A DNA stretch of 64,000 nt from contig NZ_BOMW01000028.1 of the NCBI RefSeq assembly GCF_016862395.1, positions 104,067 through 168,066 on the forward strand, read 5' to 3'. A program made the position numbers and the translations under genes. Origin of the DNA: Actinoplanes siamensis. GTDB taxonomy: Bacteria; Actinomycetota; Actinomycetes; Mycobacteriales; Micromonosporaceae. The notes under the pieces are model-generated. The model was not told the DNA's origin. It saw only the letters and a program-made list of their open reading frames with translations, and made no database searches. Below, in pieces: positions 8,447 through 16,702 of the stretch (positions are counted from its first letter, which is position 1; each line of letters starts with the position of its first letter).

Positions 8447-9306
8447 CGCGCCGCCGCATTCATGACGTCCTCGGTGCCGAGCACCCGCGCGTACGCGAAG
8501 ACGCCGGTCAGCAGCACTGCCATCAGGAAGAAGGACAGCGCCGAGGCCATCGGGTAGTTGGAGTTGGCCAGCGCCTGCGCCTGCACGACCTGGCCGATCA
8601 TGGTGGTCGACGAGCTGCCCAGCACCCCGGAGTTGACGTAGTCGGAGCTGGCCGGGACGAACGTCATCAGCACACCGGCGAAGACGCCGGGCAGCGCGAG
8701 CGGGAACACCACCCGCCGGAAGACCGTCATCGGCGCCGCGTACAGGTCCCGGGCCGCCTCCACCACGCGCGGGTCGATGCGCTCCAGGGCCACGTAGATC
8801 GGCAGCACCATGAACGGCAGGAAGTTGTAGATCAGACCGAAGATCACCGCGTACGGCGTACCCAGGATGTGGAAGCCGGGCGAGAGCAGCCCGGCCTCCT
8901 TCAGCGGGTGCAGCAGCATCCCGTCGTCGGTGAGGATCTGCCGCCACGAGATCGTCCGCAGCACGAACGACACGAAGAACGGCAGCAGGACGAGGAACAG
9001 GTAGGTCGGCTTGCGCCGGCCGCCGTAGAAGGCGATCCAGTACGCGACCGGGAAGCTCATCACGATCAGCGCCACCGTCGTGATGAGCCCGTACACCAGC
9101 GAGCGGATCAACTGGACGCGGTAGTCGGTGATGGCGTCGAGGTAGTTCTGCCAGTGACCGGTGAACCGGTATCCGTTGATGATGTCGCCCTGCTGCAGGG
9201 AGAGCGAGAACATGGTGACCATCGGCACCACGAAGAACAGCAGCAGCCACAACCCGCCGGGCAGCACCAGCAGGTAGGGCGCGAGTGTACGTTTCACCCG
9301 GTTCAT
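8443..9306 (-). CDS. potB: Polyamine ABC transporter permease, PotB-like
   Basis: Inner-membrane permease of 287 residues with about six hydrophobic segments. The first is YLLVLPGGLWLLLFFVVPM. The EAA coupling loop reads VVEAARDLYAAPMTVFRRVVFP. PotB-type features include SFVLRTISWRQIL in the middle and PASSDYVNSGVLG near the C-terminus. It starts four bases after the potD stop and overlaps potC by four bases, within a potA-potD-potB-potC operon. It pairs with PotC to carry putrescine or spermidine; which polyamine cannot be told from sequence. Confidence 0.92.
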   Translation of the reverse strand: MNRVKRTLAPYLLVLPGGLWLLLFFVVPMVTMFSLSLQQGDIINGYRFTGHWQNYLDAITDYRVQLIRSLVYGLITTVALIVMSFPVAYWIAFYGGRRKPTYLFLVLLPFFVSFVLRTISWRQILTDDGMLLHPLKEAGLLSPGFHILGTPYAVIFGLIYNFLPFMVLPIYVALERIDPRVVEAARDLYAAPMTVFRRVVFPLALPGVFAGVLMTFVPASSDYVNSGVLGSSSTTMIGQVVQAQALANSNYPMASALSFFLMAVLLTGVFAYARVLGTEDVMNAAAR

Positions 9307-9310
9307 CGGC

Positions 9311-10561
9311 TCAGCTCAGTGTGATCGGTTCGAAGATGCGCTGGAAGTTCTGCTGCTCCTCCGCGGTGTTGAAGTCCACGTAGTAGTGCAGCTTGGCGTA
9401 GTCGGACTCGCCCGGGAACACCAGCGGGCTGTCCGCGACCTCGGTCAGCGTGGCCCTGTCGTCGCCGCTCGCGGCCGCCGCGTCCTTCTTGATCTGCGCC
9501 TGCGCGGCCGGCACCGGGCAGACGTAGTTGATGTACTCGGCCAGCGCCGCCGCGTTCTCCACCTCGTAGAAGAAGTCCATCAGCATGATCGCGTCGACCG
9601 GGTTGGTAGCGGTGACCGGGATCGTCATGTTGTCGGTCCAGATCGTGCCGCCCTCCGACGGGATCACGAACCGGAAGTCCGTACCGTCCGACACGTTCTT
9701 CTGGAAGACGTCGCCGGACCACGCCTGGGTCAGCCAGACCTCGCCCTTGCCCAGCGCGTCGACGTAGCTCTGGTCGTAGTAGTTGCGGACCATGCCCGCG
9801 TCCTTCTGCTCCTTGAGCTTGGCCGCGGCCTTCTTCCAGTCGCCCTCCTCCGAGTCGCCCGGCTTGAGGCCCGCCGCGAGCAGGCCGAAGTTGGCCAGCT
9901 CCTGGGTGTCGGAGAACATGCCGACCTTGCCCTTGAACTTCGGGTCCCACAGGTCGGCCAGCGAGGTGATCTCCCGGCCGGTCTTCTTGATGTCGTACGC
10001 GATGCCGGTGATGCCGGACGCCCACGGGATGCTGAAGACGTTGCCCGGGTCGAACGCCTCGTTGGCGTACGACTTGGCGGCGTTCGCGGCGTAGTTCGGC
10101 AGCTTGGAGTGGTCCAGCGGGGCCAGGAAGCCGCCGGAGCGGAACTGCCCGAACTGGAGCGAGTTGGTGATCACCATGAGGTCGAAGCCGATCGACTGAC
10201 CGGCCGAGAGCTGGGGCTGCACCTTGGCGAACCAGGGGCCCATCTCCTGGATGACCTCCTGGTAGTTGACCGTGATGCCGGTCCTCGCGGTGAACTTCGC
10301 GAGCTCGGGCTTCTTCGGGTCCATGTAGAGCGGCCAGTTGGCGAAGTCGACCTTGCCGTTCTTGACCTTGCCGCCCCAGAACTTCTGCACCGCGTCGGGA
10401 GCGACGCTGGCCTCCGGCGAGCCCTTGCCCTGCACGCCGCAGGCCGCGAGGAAGGCACCAAGAGCCGACACCCCGCCGAGGCGCAGGGCGTCACGGCGGC
10501 CGAGCCGCCGCGACGTCAGGCCGCGGAGGAGGGCGGGGTCCGGCTTGTTGGTCGGGAACAT
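9311..10561 (-). CDS. potD: Polyamine-binding lipoprotein, PotD-like
   Basis: Solute-binding protein of 416 residues. The N-terminus has a twin-arginine-like signal (GRRDALRLGG) followed by a hydrophobic stretch and the lipobox LAAC, so it is probably exported folded through Tat and lipid-anchored outside the membrane. The mature part has the PotD/PotF pattern: NWPLYMDP, TGITVNYQE, IPWASGITGIAYD, and a C-terminal segment with NPVDAIMLMDFFYEVENAA. Its ATG overlaps the potA stop by one base. It captures putrescine or spermidine for PotB/PotC. The Tat assignment rests on the RR pattern only. Confidence 0.92.
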   Translation of the reverse strand: MFPTNKPDPALLRGLTSRRLGRRDALRLGGVSALGAFLAACGVQGKGSPEASVAPDAVQKFWGGKVKNGKVDFANWPLYMDPKKPELAKFTARTGITVNYQEVIQEMGPWFAKVQPQLSAGQSIGFDLMVITNSLQFGQFRSGGFLAPLDHSKLPNYAANAAKSYANEAFDPGNVFSIPWASGITGIAYDIKKTGREITSLADLWDPKFKGKVGMFSDTQELANFGLLAAGLKPGDSEEGDWKKAAAKLKEQKDAGMVRNYYDQSYVDALGKGEVWLTQAWSGDVFQKNVSDGTDFRFVIPSEGGTIWTDNMTIPVTATNPVDAIMLMDFFYEVENAAALAEYINYVCPVPAAQAQIKKDAAAASGDDRATLTEVADSPLVFPGESDYAKLHYYVDFNTAEEQQNFQRIFEPITLS

Positions 10562-11718
10562 CAGACTCCGATCGGGTACGAGTGCTGCGGGGCCCAGGTG
10601 AGGAAGACGCGCTCGCCGCGCGAGGCGACGTCCTCGGCATCGTGCGCGTTCTGATCGAACACCACGAAATCAGATCCAGCGGACGTCGCCACTGTGTAGT
10701 TTGTCGATGTCCCGTGGTAGACGACCTCGGTGACGGTCCCGGCGAGGACGCTGCCGGCGGCCTGCAGGGGCGCCGTGCGGTGCAGGCCGATCTTCTCGGG
10801 CCGCACCGACACCTCGATGCCCTGCCCGGCCCGCACCGAGCCGGGCACCGGCGCCACGATCCGCTCCCCCGGCCCGACGTCCAGCACGGCCCATCCGTTC
10901 TCCACCCGGCTGACCCGTCCGTCGACGATGTTGGAGGTGCCGATGAAGCCGGCCACGAACCGGGTCGCCGGCTTCTCGTAGATCTCCCGGGGCGTGCCGA
11001 GCTGTTCGATCAGGCCGGCGTTCATCACCGCGATCCGGTCCGACATGGTCAGCGCCTCGCCCTGGTCGTGGGTGACGTAGACGAAGGTGATCCCGACCTC
11101 GCGCTGGATCCGCTTGAGCTCGATCTGCATCTGCTGGCGCAGCTTGAGGTCGAGCGCGCCGAGCGGCTCGTCGAGCAGCAGCGCCCGCGGGTGGTTGACC
11201 AGCGCCCGGGCCAGCGCGACGCGCTGCTGCTGGCCGCCGGACATCTCCCTGGGGTGCCGCTTCTCCATGCCGGTGAGCGAGACGATCTCCAGGATCTCGC
11301 CGACCCGCCGCCTGATCTCGGCCTTGCCGACCTTCTTGCGCTCCAGCCCGAACGAGACGTTCTGCAACACGTTGAGGTGCGGGAACAGCGCGTACGACTG
11401 GAACACCATGTTCACGTCGCGCTTGTTGGCCGCGACGCCGGTCACGTCCTTGCCGTCCAGGAACACCCGGCCGGTGGTCGGCGCCTCGAAGCCGGCGATC
11501 ATCCGCATCGTGGTGGTCTTGCCGCAGCCGGACGGACCGAGCAGCGAGAAGAACTCCCCCTGAGCGATGGACAGGTCGAGGCTCTTGACGGCCGGGACCG
11601 CCTCGCCGTGCGACAGGTATTGCTTGCGCACCCCGGCGAACTGGATCGCCGGGTGGCCGGTCCGCTCACCGCCGGCGGACCGAGCCGTCACGGCGTGATG
11701 CGGGGGAGACGTGGTCAT
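10561..11718 (-). CDS. potA: Polyamine ABC transporter ATP-binding protein, PotA-like
   Basis: ATPase of 385 residues. Walker A is GPSGCGKTT, the Q-loop is in VFQSYALFPHLNV, the signature is MSGGQQQR, Walker B is ALLLDEP, and the switch histidine is in YVTHDQGEAL. A C-terminal TOBE-type domain follows (about 290-380). The frame extends upstream to 11841, but the ATG at 11718 is preceded by GAGGTGACCACG and begins MTTSPPHH, which suits the family. It is the first intact gene of the pot operon; the next gene overlaps it by one base. An aldehyde dehydrogenase relic ends 47 bases upstream, so the operon promoter probably lies beyond it. Confidence 0.93.
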   Translation of the reverse strand: MTTSPPHHAVTARSAGGERTGHPAIQFAGVRKQYLSHGEAVPAVKSLDLSIAQGEFFSLLGPSGCGKTTTMRMIAGFEAPTTGRVFLDGKDVTGVAANKRDVNMVFQSYALFPHLNVLQNVSFGLERKKVGKAEIRRRVGEILEIVSLTGMEKRHPREMSGGQQQRVALARALVNHPRALLLDEPLGALDLKLRQQMQIELKRIQREVGITFVYVTHDQGEALTMSDRIAVMNAGLIEQLGTPREIYEKPATRFVAGFIGTSNIVDGRVSRVENGWAVLDVGPGERIVAPVPGSVRAGQGIEVSVRPEKIGLHRTAPLQAAGSVLAGTVTEVVYHGTSTNYTVATSAGSDFVVFDQNAHDAEDVASRGERVFLTWAPQHSYPIGV

Positions 11719-11765
11719 CGTGGTCACCTCGGGGCGGGGGTGGTGAAATTCGGTCGGGCAGCGGA

Positions 11766-11993
11766 TCAGCCGGGACAGCTCATCACGTGTTTGATCCGGG
11801 TGTACTCCTCGAAGCCGTGCAGGGAAAGGTCCTTGCCCCATCCCGTGTGGTGGTAGCCGGCCACCACCTCGGCGCGCGCCGGCGCGTGCGCGTAGGTCTC
11901 CCCGGCGTCGACGACCGGCGACGTCCGCCCCACCTCGGTGTCCGCGAACGACCAGCCGACGAAGTTGCGCAGCACGAGAAATTCGGTGCTCAA
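11766..11993 (-). pseudogene. Internally deleted aldehyde dehydrogenase relic
   Basis: A short open frame joins the two ends of an aldehyde dehydrogenase. The first part reads LRNFVGWSFADTEVGRTSPV, like the normal N-terminus (LRNFIGGEF...GRT...VVNP). It then runs into GYHHTGWGKDLS and GFEEYTRIKHVM, the normal C-terminus. The tail closely matches the intact gene at 1-993 (GKDLSLHGFEEYTRIKHVM against GKDLSVYGLEDYTRIKHVM). About 400 central residues, including the catalytic cysteine and glutamate, are missing. The TTG at 11993 would be the start. It cannot be an active enzyme. It lies 47 bases upstream of potA, so it was probably once the first gene of that operon. Confidence 0.85.
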
Positions 11994-12043
11994 GGAGGAG
12001 GTGCCTTCCGATCGTGTGGGTCTGATCACCCGAAGTGGGGTGA

Positions 12044-12074
12044 CCTTGTCACACCGGGTACAGGCGTGACAAGG
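12044..12074. promoter_or_regulatory. Perfect 9-bp inverted repeat, candidate operator of the pot operon
   Basis: CCTTGTCAC (12044-12052) and GTGACAAGG (12066-12074) are perfect inverted arms around 13 bases; the dyad extends inward to CC/GG past one mismatch. It lies about 50-80 bases upstream of the TTG that starts the aldehyde dehydrogenase relic, where the promoter of the old ALDH-pot operon would be expected. It could be a regulator site; a terminator function is less likely because no intact gene ends there. Confidence 0.5.
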
Positions 12075-12114
12075 GAATCCGAAGTAATTTCCAAGCATGA
12101 AACGGAATCCAAAT

Positions 12115-12130
12115 CCCCGGTGACCAGGGG
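12115..12130. promoter_or_regulatory. Short dyad in the pot upstream region
   Basis: CCCCGGTGACCAGGGG is nearly palindromic, with arms CCCC/GGGG and GGT/ACC. It sits between the aminotransferase relic and the larger dyad at 12044-12074. Its role is unknown; it may be part of an operator or a weak hairpin. Confidence 0.3.
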
Positions 12131-12146
12131 ACAACGTAATCCCGTT

Positions 12147-12540
12147 TCAGGAGGAGCAACAACGATCCGCCACGGCGAGCGCCGCATCGATGGGCGCCAA
12201 GCCCACGCGGATCTCCTCGGCGCTCGTGGCGCACGGCGGCACCACGGGTAAGCGGTTGACATGCGGGAACGGCAGAGCCGTCGCTCCTTGCACGCCGCCG
12301 CCTCCGCCATCGGGCCGGCCGCCGCGCCCGCCGCGTCGAACGGCACCAGCGGGGTCCGGTCCGGGTCCCGGATCAGCTCGATTGCCCGCAACACGCCCGG
12401 TCCACCGACTTCGCCACCCACGGGGCTGCTTTTCGGCGAGCTCGGCGAGACCGCGACCGCGACCGATCACGTCCTCGCCGAGCGCGCGGGATCGCGTCGG
12501 AGATCACCACACCGCCCAGCGGCACCTGGCCGGAGTCCTC
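12147..12540 (-). pseudogene. Frameshifted C-terminal relic of a class-III aminotransferase
   Basis: Pieces of an aminotransferase are readable in order but in different frames: SGQVPLGGVVISDAI (12490-12534), VIGRGRGLAELAEKQP (12423-12470), then GVLRAIELIRDP, TPLVPFDAAGAAAGPMAE and ACKERRL (12275-12421), and finally PFPHVNRLPVVPPCATSAEE to the stop at 12147. In class-III enzymes these are the SGYVPLGGVVISD segment after the catalytic lysine and the C-terminal domain. At least three frame changes separate them, and the lysine region is degraded. Upstream to 12764 I see no further clear match. The frame assignments are my own reading; the family is inferred from these motifs. Confidence 0.75.
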
Positions 12541-12764
12541 CCGGGCGGGGCGGGGGCGGAAGACGTGGGTGCGGGCACGGCGTTCCGGGCGGGCCCCGGC
12601 GCCCGCACGCACGTCGGATCACCGCCGGGCCCGCAACGAAATGATGGCCACCGTCCGGGAAAACGCCTGCGCCGAGCACACCGTCGCCGAGGACGGCGGG
12701 ACACCGACCTCCGACGAACCGTTTCCGCTTCTCGATCGGCACGGACCGACTGCTCGACTACCGA

Positions 12765-14372
12765 TCAGTCCCTGACCGGGACGAAGCTGGCGAAGACCAC
12801 GTCAAGCACCTCCCTGCGGTACCTGGACCAGTCCGACTCCGGGGTCTGGAACCAGAAACCGTAGGCCTGGTGCGCCGACGTGACGACGCCGCGGTTGTTG
12901 ATGTGCTGGGTGCCGTTCCTGCGGTAGGTGAACTCCCAGTCGGCCGCCTTCACGAAGTAGTCCACGGACTCGAGCTTGATCTCGCGGTAGTCCGGGAAGT
13001 CGCCGCCGCGCAGCCGGGCGTCCCGCTGCGAGCGCCAGTCGGCGACCGGGTTCGATCGCGGCTGGTCGGTCTGGTCGATGCCCAGGACGTGCCCCTTCCC
13101 GTCCCGCCAGTACCGCATCGAGCCTTCCTTCGACGTGGTCCAGCCGTCCGGCACGTACACCCGGAATCCGGTCTTGTCCGAGTAGTCGATCCACCCGGCG
13201 GGCAGCGGCGGCCGGGCATTCGCGGCGCTGCGGCTCGGCGAGGCGGACGCCGGCGGCGACGCCGGCGGGGAGGACGAGGCGGCGGCCGACGGCTTCGCGC
13301 TGGTCACGGTCGTCGCCGGGGGCACGGCCGGCGGAGAGGCCACACCGCTGCCGCCCGTGGTCGTCCGCGACGACGGGCGGTTCACCAGGAACACCGCCAG
13401 GCCGGCGAGCACCACCACCACCGCGGCGGCCAGGGCGACCAGCTTGCGCTTCGGGCTCTTCTGCGCCGGTACGGCCGGGGCAGCCGGCGGGATGTCGTCG
13501 TCGACCGGGACGCGCGGGGCCGGAATGGCGGCGGCCGCCCGGGCCACCGGCTCGGCCTCCAGCGTGGCCACGGCCTCCCGCAGCAGGCGCTCCGCCTCCT
13601 CCGCCTCGATCCGCTGCTCCGGGTCCTTGCGCAGCAGCCCCTCGAGGACCGGGGCGAGCGGACCGGCGTGCGCCGGCTGCTCCGGCTCCTCGGTGGCGAG
13701 CGCCGCCAGGGTCGCCATCGTCGACGAACGCTGGAACGGGGAATGGCCCTCGACCGCGGCGAACAGGGTGGCGCCCAGCCCCCACAGGTCGGCCGGCGGG
13801 CCGCCGGTGCCGAACCGGGCCCGCTCCGGCGCCATGTAGAGCGGCGAGCCGAGCAGCACGTCGGACTTGCTGGTCAGGCTGTCGTCGTCGAGCGCGGCGA
13901 TGCCGAAGTCGGTGAGCAGCACCCGGCCGTCGTCGGCGAGCAGCACGTTCGCCGGCTTCACGTCGCGGTGGTGCACGCCGGCCCGGTGCGCGGCCTGCAA
14001 CGCGGCGAGCAGATCCAGGCCGATCCGGGCCACCCGGTACGCGTCGAGCGGGCCGTCCTCGGCGGTGACCTGGCGCAGGGAGCGGCTCGGCACGTACTCC
14101 ATGACGATCCAGGTGTGGTCGTCGAGCGACAGGACGTCGTACACCTGAACGACGTTGGGGTGGCTCAGGCGGGCCGCGGCCCGCGCCTCCCGCAGGGTCC
14201 GCCGCACGGCCGCGTCGCCCTGGGCGATCTCCTCCGGGAGATCTATCTGTTTGACAGCGACCTCGCGTTGCAGGGTCTCGTCGTGCGCCCGCCAGACCTG
14301 GCCCATGCCGCCACGGCCGAGTTCCTCACCCAGGCGATAGCGACCGGCGAGCAGGGGCGGCGCGTCAGGCAT
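12765..14372 (-). CDS. Transmembrane Ser/Thr protein kinase (PknB-like)
   Basis: Bacterial Hanks-type kinase of 535 residues. The catalytic domain (about 12-275) has the glycine loop GRGGMGQVW, Lys41 in VAVKQI, HRDVKPANVLL, the DFG of LLTDFGIAAL, and the APE of MAPERA. A Pro/Ala linker leads to one membrane helix (about 310-329, LVALAAAVVVVLAGLAVFLV). A Ser/Pro-rich stretch and an unknown extracellular domain of about 125 residues follow (GWIDYSDKTGFRVYVPDGWT onward), probably the sensor. The ATG at 14372 fits the kinase N-terminus. An in-frame ATG at 14446 would add 25 residues; neither has a strong ribosome site. The substrates are unknown. Confidence 0.92.
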   Translation of the reverse strand: MPDAPPLLAGRYRLGEELGRGGMGQVWRAHDETLQREVAVKQIDLPEEIAQGDAAVRRTLREARAAARLSHPNVVQVYDVLSLDDHTWIVMEYVPSRSLRQVTAEDGPLDAYRVARIGLDLLAALQAAHRAGVHHRDVKPANVLLADDGRVLLTDFGIAALDDDSLTSKSDVLLGSPLYMAPERARFGTGGPPADLWGLGATLFAAVEGHSPFQRSSTMATLAALATEEPEQPAHAGPLAPVLEGLLRKDPEQRIEAEEAERLLREAVATLEAEPVARAAAAIPAPRVPVDDDIPPAAPAVPAQKSPKRKLVALAAAVVVVLAGLAVFLVNRPSSRTTTGGSGVASPPAVPPATTVTSAKPSAAASSSPPASPPASASPSRSAANARPPLPAGWIDYSDKTGFRVYVPDGWTTSKEGSMRYWRDGKGHVLGIDQTDQPRSNPVADWRSQRDARLRGGDFPDYREIKLESVDYFVKAADWEFTYRRNGTQHINNRGVVTSAHQAYGFWFQTPESDWSRYRREVLDVVFASFVPVRD

Positions 14373-14522
14373 GTCGTTCGATATACCCGCCCCGGCGCTC
14401 CCCGCAACGTCGGCCGCGGAACGTGCCGGATCTGCCGGGGAGTTCATCGCGCGCCTGCCGTCCTGCGCCGGGCGGAGGTCGGCGCCGGACCATCCTCGCA
14501 CGCCCTGCGTAACCTGCCCGGC

Positions 14523-15290
14523 ATGGATCACGAGACCGCAGTCGCGGCGTCGCTGGCCGCCGCCGACGTCATCCGGGGGCGGTACGGCACCGCCCTCGAC
14601 CGGGTGGACAAGGGCGGCGGCGACTTCGCGACGGCCGCGGATCTCGCCGCTGAGCAGGCCATCCGGGACGTGCTCCGGGCGGCCTGCCCGGATGACGCGA
14701 TCACCGGGGAGGAGCACGGGGCCACCGGGCCGGCGCAGGCCCGGCGGCGGTGGCTGGTCGACCCGCTGTGCGGGACGCTGAACTACGCGGTGCGCACGCC
14801 GCTGGTCGCGGTGAACGTGGCGCTGCGTGACGGGGAGCGGGTGCGGGCGGCCGCGGTGGCCGACCCGTTCAGCGGGGAGACGTACTGGACCGACGGGTCT
14901 GTCGCGCGGGTGCGCCGGCCGGACGGCAGCACCGCTCCGCTGGCGCCGTCCGGCGCGTCCGGGCTGGTGGACATCAACCTGGACCCGCCGTTCGAGGTGG
15001 AGCCCGCCCTGGTGATCGCGGCGCCCGGGTTCCGTGACCGGTTCCGGCCGCGGGTGCTGTCGACGACGCTGGCGCTGGTGTGGGTGGCCGACGGGCGGCG
15101 GGCTGCCTATCTGACGTACGGGGACGTGCGGGGCAGCGTGCACTTCGCCGCCGGGATCGCCGTGTGCGAGGCGGCCGGCTGCGTGGTCAGCGGGGTGGAC
15201 GGGGAGCCGTGGGAGTCGGGCTCCGGATTGCTCGTGGCGGCGGACTCGTCGGTGCATGCGGCGCTGCTCGGCCTGGTCCGTTCCGCCTGA
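14523..15290 (+). CDS. Inositol-monophosphatase-like protein with altered metal site
   Basis: Protein of 255 residues with the inositol monophosphatase/CysQ fold pattern: VDKGGGDFATAADLAAEQAI near the N-terminus, the first metal motif GEEHG (Glu63/Glu64), then WLVDPLCGTLNY. The family motif there is DPxDGT; here Asp80 is kept but the second aspartate is Cys83. The usual WDxAAG motif near the C-terminus reads SVHFAAGIAVCEAAG, so that aspartate is replaced too. Two of the metal ligands are therefore changed and ordinary Mg-dependent phosphatase activity is doubtful. It is transcribed divergently from the Ser/Thr kinase, with 150 bases between. Confidence 0.85.
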   Translation: MDHETAVAASLAAADVIRGRYGTALDRVDKGGGDFATAADLAAEQAIRDVLRAACPDDAITGEEHGATGPAQARRRWLVDPLCGTLNYAVRTPLVAVNVALRDGERVRAAAVADPFSGETYWTDGSVARVRRPDGSTAPLAPSGASGLVDINLDPPFEVEPALVIAAPGFRDRFRPRVLSTTLALVWVADGRRAAYLTYGDVRGSVHFAAGIAVCEAAGCVVSGVDGEPWESGSGLLVAADSSVHAALLGLVRSA

Positions 15291-15302
15291 CCCGGGTGGG
15301 AT

Positions 15303-15339
15303 GCGGCCGGGTACCCGTTCCGGTCGGGCGCCCGGCCGC
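15303..15339. terminator. Strong hairpin between convergent genes
   Basis: GCGGCCGGG (15303-15311) pairs perfectly with CCCGGCCGC (15331-15339), and CCCG/CGGG pair inside after a two-base internal loop. It starts 12 bases after the phosphatase-like gene, without a U tract. Confidence 0.65.
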
Positions 15340-15424
15340 TCGTCCGCGCGGTTCTTCGCCGGTGTCCGCGCGCTTCCCGCCGCCGGGCGGTCGACTCCGC
15401 TTCGCCGGCGGTCGCGCGCTGTCG

Positions 15425-16702
15425 TCAGCGGGAGCGGCGGATCAGGGCGACGCCGGCGGCGGCCGTGGCGAGGGCGGCTCCGAGGAGCGCGTACTCCCGG
15501 GGGTTGGCGGCGACCCGGCGCCGCGCCGAACCGATCGCCGTGGTGGCGCGTTCCGCGGCGTCCGCCGCGGAGGAGGCCATCCTGGTGCCGGTCTGCGCGG
15601 TGGCCTCGGCGATGTGGCCAGGGGTGTGCGTCGTGCCTGCTCCCGCCGCCGGCTCGGTCTCCTTGTCCTGGGTGGCCTTGTCCTTGACCTCAGCCGCCTT
15701 GTCCTTGATCTGGGCGGCCTTGTCCGCGGCGGTCTCCTTGAGGTGCGTGGCCTTGTCCGCGGCGGCCTCCTTGAGATGCGTGGCCTTGTCCGCGGCGGCC
15801 TCCTTCAGCAGGGCGGCCTTGTCCGCGGCCGAGTTCTTCACGCGGGACGGGATGTCCACCTTGGCGACCAGGGCCTCCACGGTGTCGCCCATCTCGGCGC
15901 GGGTCTGCTCGATCTCCGCTCGCAACTCCTCGCTCCCGCGAGGGGGCGTGTCGTTCTTGTCGTCGTCCTTGCGCTCCGACTGAACAGCCATGGATCCGTT
16001 TCCCTTCGACATCTCGGACTTCATCGGCTGAGCCGTCGCGGGCTCCGGAGTGGCTTCGGCGCTCCCGGCGCCCGGCGCGTCCCGCAGCGGGCCGCCCTTC
16101 CCACCGGGAGCCGACGAGGCGCCCGCCAGGGGATCGGACGCCGCCGCCGGCGGCACGGCCGGTGTGCTGGGCGTGACCTCCGCCGCGGCGTGCTCCGGCG
16201 GCCCGGGCTCGCTGCCCGTGGTCGGCGGCGTCGCTGCTCCTGGCGTCGCGGCGTGCTTCGGGGGCGCCGGCTTGGGGGTGGCCGGCCTCGCGCCGGCAGT
16301 GGCAGGCGTCCGAGGCGGGCCGGGCTTCGGCGGGGTGGGTCTGGGGGCCTGTGACGGACCGGGGGCGGCCTTCCCCGGCGAGCCGGCGGGGTGCTTCGCC
16401 GCCTTGGCGCCGCCCGGCGCTGTGTCGCGGGCGCCGGCCGGGGCTTTGCCCGCCGGGTCGGAGCCCGTCCCGGTCGCGGCTTTGCCGGCCTTCGGCTCCG
16501 GGACGCCGGACGCGGGGGCGGAGCCCGCTCCCGGCGCCGAGCCGGTGGCTTGCGGTGTGCCGGGGCGCTTCGGCGGCGGGGCGGGGGCCGGCGCCTTGCC
16601 CGCGGTGCCCGGACCGGGCACCGGCCGGCCGGCCCGGGCGCCGTGGTCGCGCGGACTCCGCCCGGTGGCCGGCCGGTCGCCGCTGGTGGCGTCGTCGCTC
16701 AT
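15425..16702 (-). CDS. DUF3618 membrane protein with LEA-like repeats and Pro/Ala-rich N-terminus
   Basis: Protein of 425 residues. The first ~250 are Pro/Ala/Gly/Lys-rich and probably disordered. A DUF3618-type segment follows (about 255-290, RGSEELRAEIEQTRAEMGDT). Next comes a charged helix built of 11-residue repeats such as AADKATHLKEA (about 291-345), similar in style to LEA group-3 proteins. A C-terminal hydrophobic stretch (ALLGAALATAAAGVALI) ends in RRSR, a likely membrane anchor. The ATG at 16702 has GGGGAGGAATC before it and overlaps the stop of the upstream gene by four bases. DUF3618 proteins usually pair with the DUF1469 type next to it. The function is unknown, perhaps envelope stress. 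Confidence 0.85.
   Translation of the reverse strand: MSDDATSGDRPATGRSPRDHGARAGRPVPGPGTAGKAPAPAPPPKRPGTPQATGSAPGAGSAPASGVPEPKAGKAATGTGSDPAGKAPAGARDTAPGGAKAAKHPAGSPGKAAPGPSQAPRPTPPKPGPPRTPATAGARPATPKPAPPKHAATPGAATPPTTGSEPGPPEHAAAEVTPSTPAVPPAAASDPLAGASSAPGGKGGPLRDAPGAGSAEATPEPATAQPMKSEMSKGNGSMAVQSERKDDDKNDTPPRGSEELRAEIEQTRAEMGDTVEALVAKVDIPSRVKNSAADKAALLKEAAADKATHLKEAAADKATHLKETAADKAAQIKDKAAEVKDKATQDKETEPAAGAGTTHTPGHIAEATAQTGTRMASSAADAAERATTAIGSARRRVAANPREYALLGAALATAAAGVALIRRSR
15717..15848 (-). repeat. 33-bp in-frame tandem repeat, four copies
   Basis: GCCTTGTCCGCGG recurs at 15717, 15750, 15783 and 15816, a period of 33 bases on the plus strand. It encodes the 11-residue repeat AADKATHLKEA on the minus strand. 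The copies differ slightly, so the array has existed for some time. Confidence 0.88.

Noticed and set aside
12541..12764. Possible further relic, a frame containing KRFVGGRCPAVLGDG that recalls an aldehyde dehydrogenase N-terminus
   Set aside because: Only the FVGG tetrapeptide fits and the rest does not follow any ALDH pattern, so it is not supported.
12765..15257. 830-residue frame that would fuse an upstream region to the Ser/Thr kinase
   Set aside because: The part beyond 14446 is antisense to the inositol-phosphatase-like gene. The kinase domain starts at the ATG at 14372, or at the latest 14446.
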